64,000 nucleotides of DNA from the NCBI GenBank assembly GCA_016906335.1, contig JADEYG010000009.1:627001-691000 (forward strand), given 5' to 3'. Positions 58,871 to 64,000 of this stretch are shown one piece after another (within the stretch, counting starts at the first letter, position 1; every line of letters starts with the position of its first letter). The DNA is from Novakomyces olei (lineage: Eukaryota > Ascomycota > Novakomycetes > Novakomycetales > Novakomycetaceae). Made by a program: the position numbers and the translations under genes. Below the pieces are notes generated by a model that saw only the letters and a list, made by a program, of their open reading frames with translations, was not told the DNA's origin and searched no databases.

Positions 58871-61800
58871 ATGAACTCTGAGGTTTCGTCACCGCGACAC
58901 ACACGACCACTTGCAAGCCTCAGTCCAAATTCGCTGCGTGGCCCTGCTGCACGCTACGAAGATTGTGTTGACGACTATATTCGGACTGGTGCAGCTCTGC
59001 GAAGGAAGAATAGCGGCGCAGCTGCTATGCTTTCTCGCAGACTCACTGCACGCAGCCCGAGCCCTTCACATAGCTCTGCAGGTAAGAATTTGGGCGGATT
59101 ACAGTAGCACAGGATGCTGGGCAAAGGTGGCAATCAAGATTGAAAGGGACAAGAAATAATGTAAAGTCTTGTATACTTGAAGCATCAGGGGCAAGACGGC
59201 AAATGAATGAAAGCAAATCAAAATAAAGAGAGGAATTAACAAGACATCCGCCCCAAACACAAACTAAACAAGCGTGCCCCTTTGAAATATTACAGACTCT
59301 GAAAAAAGAATTGGCATTTTTGAAAGCATCATTTCTAACTTGTAGATCTCGAGCCGAGCATTCTACGCGCATCGCCACCAAAGTCGGCTCTTAGCGTCCG
59401 TCGTTCCTCTGACGCAAGCCAAAATTCTACGAATGGCAGCGAGCCAAGAACTCCACGAAGGCGCAAGGTAGTGACCTTTGACGAAATGCCCGAGCTTTGT
59501 CCATACGAGCAAGTTGATGAAACTGAGGCTGCCGGTGCGGAAGAAGAAGAAGAAGCGATAACAGACTATTACAAAAATTATCGGCAAAGAACTCTACCCG
59601 CACCTCCAGAGAAACCTCTGCCAATGGCCAAGGATGAGAATACAAGAGATACAGCTGTTAATGATGGTTTTATTTCTTTGAATACATCAGCACCGGATGC
59701 TTTTCTTAGTGTACCGGAATCTCTACCCGAGTCTCATAGTATTGCTCCCCAAAAAGACTTGCAATTGGATGACTCTACAGATTTTATCGACCAAAATGGT
59801 AATCCTGATAGCAGTGTTTCCGGTAATGCCGAAGATTTTCGGGGCAGAGCAGGGCCAAAATCTCCAGATCGATTGGCCAAAATGAAAAAGACGTTTGTCA
59901 GTCGAGAAGAGATTCGTTCTCTCATGGCGACTCGTCGCCAACATGATACTACTAATGCTTCCCCTCGACGTTTCTATGACTTGGAAAATAAAGACATTAG
60001 CGAACCGAGTGCTGCTTCTGTTCCTGCACGGCAAGACACTTTGGCTCCTGAAGACTCTGACGACAGTTCAACCTATTCACAAAGCCCGTCAGCTGCAAAG
60101 CATGCGGCAAAGGATACGGAACAGGTGAAGGAGCCCGTGCTTGACGTTGAGCCAGATGTAATGAGAGAATTGCGGCAAGAAACAGTTTCGGATCTTGAAA
60201 TGAAGGCAGAGTCTAAAAGGGATCAAGAATTAAATGACTCAAGCTCAACAAATGAATCAGAGCTACAAAAAAGCTCTCAAAAAGCTAGTGAAAAAGCAGC
60301 AAATTCAGAGTCGACTGCAATTGAATTAGTCCTCCAGGAAATGGCAATCCCTTCACCGCCAACTCATAAATCTGTACCAGATTCGTTTGATGAAATGATA
60401 CAACAGACTTTTGCTGACGGGGACTGCTTCAAACAAATTCGAGATGCGTTTAATTTAGATCGGCCCGTCGATAATGTACTGGACCTGAAGGCTCCTGAAG
60501 CTCCCCCAAAGTCTCCCGACAGATCTACACCTACTAAAGTTGGAGACAGTACTCAGTATAAAGGAGCAGACGAGAAAACAGAATCGGCGCAAGATCCTTT
60601 CAAGCCAAGTGCCGTGAGCCCCTTATCGGTTAAACCGAATTCTATAAAATCGCTGTCGAGCCCTTTCAAATCTGCGAGTTCGGAACTCTTGCCTTTGCCT
60701 AATAAACTGGATCTAGAGCAAAAGATGAGTATTGAAAATTTAGGCTCGCCTTCGAAATCGAGTCCAGCTAAATCTCCTTCTCGATTGGCCAAGAGTAGCA
60801 ACGGACTGAGCTCCGGGCTTTCTCTGCTTGGAGACGATCTAATCCGAGATGACTCGTCAGAGTCTCTGGCTGAAGAGCTGGACCGCATGCTTCAAGTGCA
60901 GATGGTATTACAATTATGTTTTTCATATTTATGTTGATATTGTATATAATTTCTCTGTTTTTAATTTTTCTCAATTTTAAGTTTAATTTTATTTATTCTT
61001 TTATTATATTATTTTCTGTTTTGATATGTTTGATTTTTATGTATTTTCTTTATTAAATACTAAAATATCAGCGCGGGTATACTGTAAAACAAAACGAAAA
61101 TTACATACGTGCAAGCAGCGTAAATTCATCTCCCGAAGGCCATCGTCGCAACGCCTCTGCGTCAACAAGTGACCTTCGCAGTCCCACCAAACTGGAACGA
61201 GACGCCGTTGTGGAGAGACAGAGCCCTCAAACTTCACCTCGTCGACCAATCACTGCATCACAGGGCTCTTCGCCTTTAAGAAGCAGTATTCCTTCCAGCA
61301 CGAGTAATGCCTTTTCACGAAATTTCTCGAAGCCGATTAAGAAGGAAGAAAGCGCTGTGCATGCTTTAAACGTGTCTGGAGCCGAAAGTACTACTATATC
61401 CCGGCCAGGTCGGTTATTTGTCCGAGTCGTCTGTTTACAGAGGCTTCAGGCGCCCATGAAACCGGGGATGCAGTTTAGTATGATGCTTGATAATGGAAAG
61501 CATCGTGTAAGAACACCGTGGAGTATTTTGAAAAGTCCCGAGACCAGAATTGATCAAGAGTTTGAGCTGTAAGTCGCAAAACTTTAGACTTTATTATTTA
61601 TTTCTTATTTACTAATAACCAGTGTGGCTACAGATAAACTAGAGTTTACACTAACAATGCACACGAAATATCAAGCCCGGTCTACTACAGCCGAGGCCGA
61701 GAGCCCTCGACGGGGACTTTCTCGGCTGCTTGGCTCACCGACCAAACACAATGGTCGGGGAGCGACCGATGATTTATACCATGATTTACACGGATTTGTG

Positions 61801-62526
61801 GGTATCGACGGCAGTTTTGGTCGGAGTTATCACTCTCTCCAAAAAGTGCAAGACCGGGCTCGACTTTCGCTGTATACAGAATCCGTTTCCTGTATGAACG
61901 AATGGGCAATGGACCCAATAATAGTAAAAGGCAAGCAGGTTTCGGCTCGAAGACGGCCGGCCTTTGAAGTAGCAACTGTACGAGTACAGTACTTTTATCT
62001 GCCTCCCTTTCCTCTGGCATTGGAGAGCAGTGCCCCACAAAGTATAGCTGCCGCCCTGCATGATTTGGATGGCCAAAAACGCATTGAATTATGGCACAAG
62101 AGCATTTGTTGTGAAGGCTATCTCTCGCAGCAAGGAGGAGACTGCAGTTCATGGAGACGGCGGTACTTTAAGCTTGATGGTACAGTTCTCATTGCTTTTC
62201 ATGAAACTACTCGGACGCGTCGTTTCACACTGGACTTGTCTCATGCCGTTGCTCTTCAATATGAGGCAAACAAGCCAGATGAGCCTTTGGCTGGTCAACA
62301 ACCGCCTTCGCCTTCACGATCAGTTCATAGTCGGATCAATACGGCCGATGACGATGATCACGAGGGCAATCTAATGGTGAAGAGTGGGTTCAGATTACGG
62401 TTTGATGATGAAACGGTTATTGATTATTATGCCTATTCGCCTGCTGACTTTGAAATGTGGATAAGCACGCTGGATCGTGTAGTGGGCAACCTTCCCACTG
62501 TGGCCCCGTGGACATTGGCTGTTTGA
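58871..62526 (+). CDS. BUD4: bud-site/septum protein Bud4 (anillin-related, C-terminal PH)
   Basis: Exons 58871-59081, 59346-60904, 61072-61568 and 61623-62526 join to 1056 residues (S. cerevisiae about 1447). Bud4 binds septins at the bud neck and marks the axial site. The N-terminal two thirds is Ser/Glu/Asp-rich and probably disordered, with RRKVVTFDEMPEL early on, a motif typical of Bud4. At 591 the anillin-like region starts RGYTVKQNENYIRASS. A C2-like module follows (GRLFVRVVCLQRLQAPMKPG), with EFELVATDKLEFTLTMHTKY restored by splicing. A PH domain (about 918-1046) begins CEGYLSQQGGDCSSWRRRYF and ends FEMWISTLDRVVG. Introns are 264, 167 and 54 nt, ending ttctaacttgtag, taaaatatcag and ctaataaccag. 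Confidence 0.9.
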
Positions 62527-63911
62527 ATAATAGTGCACTATTCGAATTTCATCGGATCATGGTTTATTTAGCCAAACTCTTTAGTTGATTATTGATTATT
62601 GATTATTGATTATTGATTATTGATTATTGATTATTGATTATTGATTATTGATTATTGATTATTGATTATTGATTATTGATTATTGATTATTGATTATTGA
62701 TTATTGATTATTGATTATTGATTATTGATTATTGATTATTGATTATTGATTATTGATTATTGATTATTGATTATTGATTATTGATTATTGATTATTGATT
62801 ATTGATTATTGATTATTGATTATTGATTATTGATTATTGATTATTGATTATTGATTATTGATTATTGATTATTGATTATTGATTATTGATTATTGATTAT
62901 TGATTATTGATTATTGATTATTGATTATTGATTATTGATTATTGATTATTGATTATTGATTATTGATTATTGATTATTGATTATTGATTATTGATTATTG
63001 ATTATTGATTATTGATTATTGATTCGATTTCTCGATTGTTCGGTTATCTATTTGTTTAATTGTTTATTCATTCGCTAATTTCTATTTGAAACGTCTCTGC
63101 ATTGCATTTGCCCTTTACATTTAAAGTTACTCTCTCATATAATGAATATTGCGCAGTGATAATTGTCTGGTGGCTGTTTGACTGGTCGATATTCTGAAAC
63201 TAATTGATCATTATAGAAAACGTTTCATAATGTTACCTGATCTGCTCTTGTAAAATGAATATGATACTTCTGCCGTCAGTTGTATGCAAAACATGTAAAT
63301 ATATTCAAAATGCATTATTGACATGTTATTCACCATAGGACACAAATTTAGCTGATTAGATTAAAAACCATTTAATAAATAAATGTTGAATGAGATTAAA
63401 TAATAGTATAAAGATATATTTGCTGTATGGAATGGTTGCGTTTTATTGCTGTTAAATACGGTCACAATCACAAAACGGCGCGTATACAAACCACTGCAAT
63501 TCTTAGGCTCAGCGCGATTTTTACAGCAGTTTATTTAGTGCCAACAGATCTCTGATTTATCTTGCACATTAAACTACTTGTGCGCAGTCTGCCTTGCTCG
63601 ATTGATACTTAATAATAATTATTGTGTGCTAAATAATATTAAAAGCGGCCAGCGCACGTTGGCCGTAACGCACAGATAATAAAATAAAAATGTGTTCATA
63701 GACTAAATACAAATAAAACGCGAAGAACGAATTTACGCGCGGCCCTTTCTTTGATTAGAACCTCCAAAATTGAGGAGCTTTCAATCTCAATATTAAAGAG
63801 CTATTCTTCAACACCAATTGGTCAATTAAGCACTGAGCTTGAGGAGGCTTTTAATTCGCACTCGGCGCTGAAACAAATCGATATAACAGTATTGCTGGCT
63901 GTTGTCCAACA
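62527..63911. other. intergenic region after BUD4 with a 7-bp satellite
   Basis: About 1.4 kb. The first third is the TTGATTA array; the rest is AT-rich. Nothing coding recognised before the short exon at 63912. Confidence 0.6.
62585..63024. repeat. 7-bp satellite (TTGATTA)n, about 63 copies
   Basis: About 440 bp of essentially perfect heptamer copies starting some 60 bp after the BUD4 stop codon. Each unit contains TGATTAT; the array has almost no point variants, so it is young or homogenised. Confidence 0.97.
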
Positions 63912-64000
63912 ATGTCGTCTCTAACAGGAATGGTAAGAAGAGGTGCTTGGCCGAGTGTAAAACTGATCAATTTTCCTCAGAACGGACGTGGACGGAAAAA
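63912..64000 (+). CDS. possible 5' end of a split gene, cut by window edge
   Basis: ATG at 63912 opens a 7-codon frame (MSSLTGM) followed by GTAAGA at 63933. A tctcag-like acceptor (ttttcctcag) ends at 63980 with a ctgatcaa branch-like motif, leaving a 48-nt intron. The next exon would read NGRGRK and leave the window. The short first exon and short intron copy the style of other genes here, but too little protein is visible to name it. Confidence 0.35.
   Translation, partial: MSSLTGMVRRGAWPSVKLINFPQNGRGRK

Noticed and set aside
62585-63024. Heptamer array as an interstitial telomere tract
   Set aside because: The unit TTGATTA has no G-run, and ordinary genes lie close to one side; nothing indicates a chromosome end.

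Overview
This window looks like nuclear DNA of an intron-rich ascomycete yeast. The evidence is the gene set: an Ash1-like GATA factor, Bud4 and Bem3 orthologues, an Emp47-like cargo lectin, His3, Arg3, Aim45/ETF-alpha and Ytm1. CUG sits at conserved leucine positions (for example in the clathrin N-terminus), so the standard code is used. Almost every gene is split by introns. Many introns are only 36-60 nt, with a CTAAC/CTAAT/CTGAC branch site 5-20 nt before the 3' AG. An early-branching Saccharomycotina lineage is my best guess, but the sequence alone does not fix the genus. I reconstructed spliced models by reading-frame continuity and by agreement with conserved family motifs.

Layout: 1-1224 (-) UNC93-like transporter, cut by the window edge; 1979-3011 (+) proteasome beta subunit PUP1; 3190-3637 (-) POP5 of RNase P/MRP; 4002-4931 (+) Mtf2/Nam1-like mitochondrial protein; 5614-11069 (+) clathrin heavy chain; 12406-16365 (+) pyruvate carboxylase; 16783-17770 (-) ATP11; 18883-22592 (+) BAR-PH-ArfGAP; 23406-24847 (+) YTM1; 25068-26927 (-) choline/ethanolamine phosphotransferase with eight exons; 27256-28377 (+) PuuE-like polysaccharide deacetylase; 28627-29319 (-) unknown; 30020-30784 (+) short-chain dehydrogenase; 32873-33982 (+) Ash1-like factor; 34899-35180 (-) small membrane protein; 35600-37025 (+) ARG3; 37528-38601 (+) GFO/IDH/MocA oxidoreductase; 40313-44545 (+) BEM3; 45336-46404 (-) securin candidate; 46740-47386 (+) tropomyosin; 48301-49911 (+) UDP-GlcNAc pyrophosphorylase; 50265-51010 (-) HIS3; 51673-54067 (+) lysyl-tRNA synthetase; 54175-55644 (-) ETF-alpha; 56218-57789 (-) L-type lectin; 58871-62526 (+) BUD4; 63912-end (+) start of an unidentified gene.

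The genes do not form a pathway cluster. There is a noticeable share of polarity, cytokinesis and membrane-traffic genes (clathrin, ArfGAP, BEM3, tropomyosin, BUD4, Ash1-like, lectin), which may be chance. Intergenic DNA is AT-rich and full of young-looking tandem repeats: a 7-bp satellite of about 440 bp, two long TAA/ATT triplet arrays, and many 8-20 bp minisatellites. I found no transposon, virus-like element, rRNA, tRNA or CRISPR array.

The most notable items are a 10-nt microexon and a 23-nt exon in the phosphotransferase gene, a stop-free 39-nt intron just before the retrieval signal of the lectin, the divergent securin/tropomyosin pair, and the 7-bp satellite.
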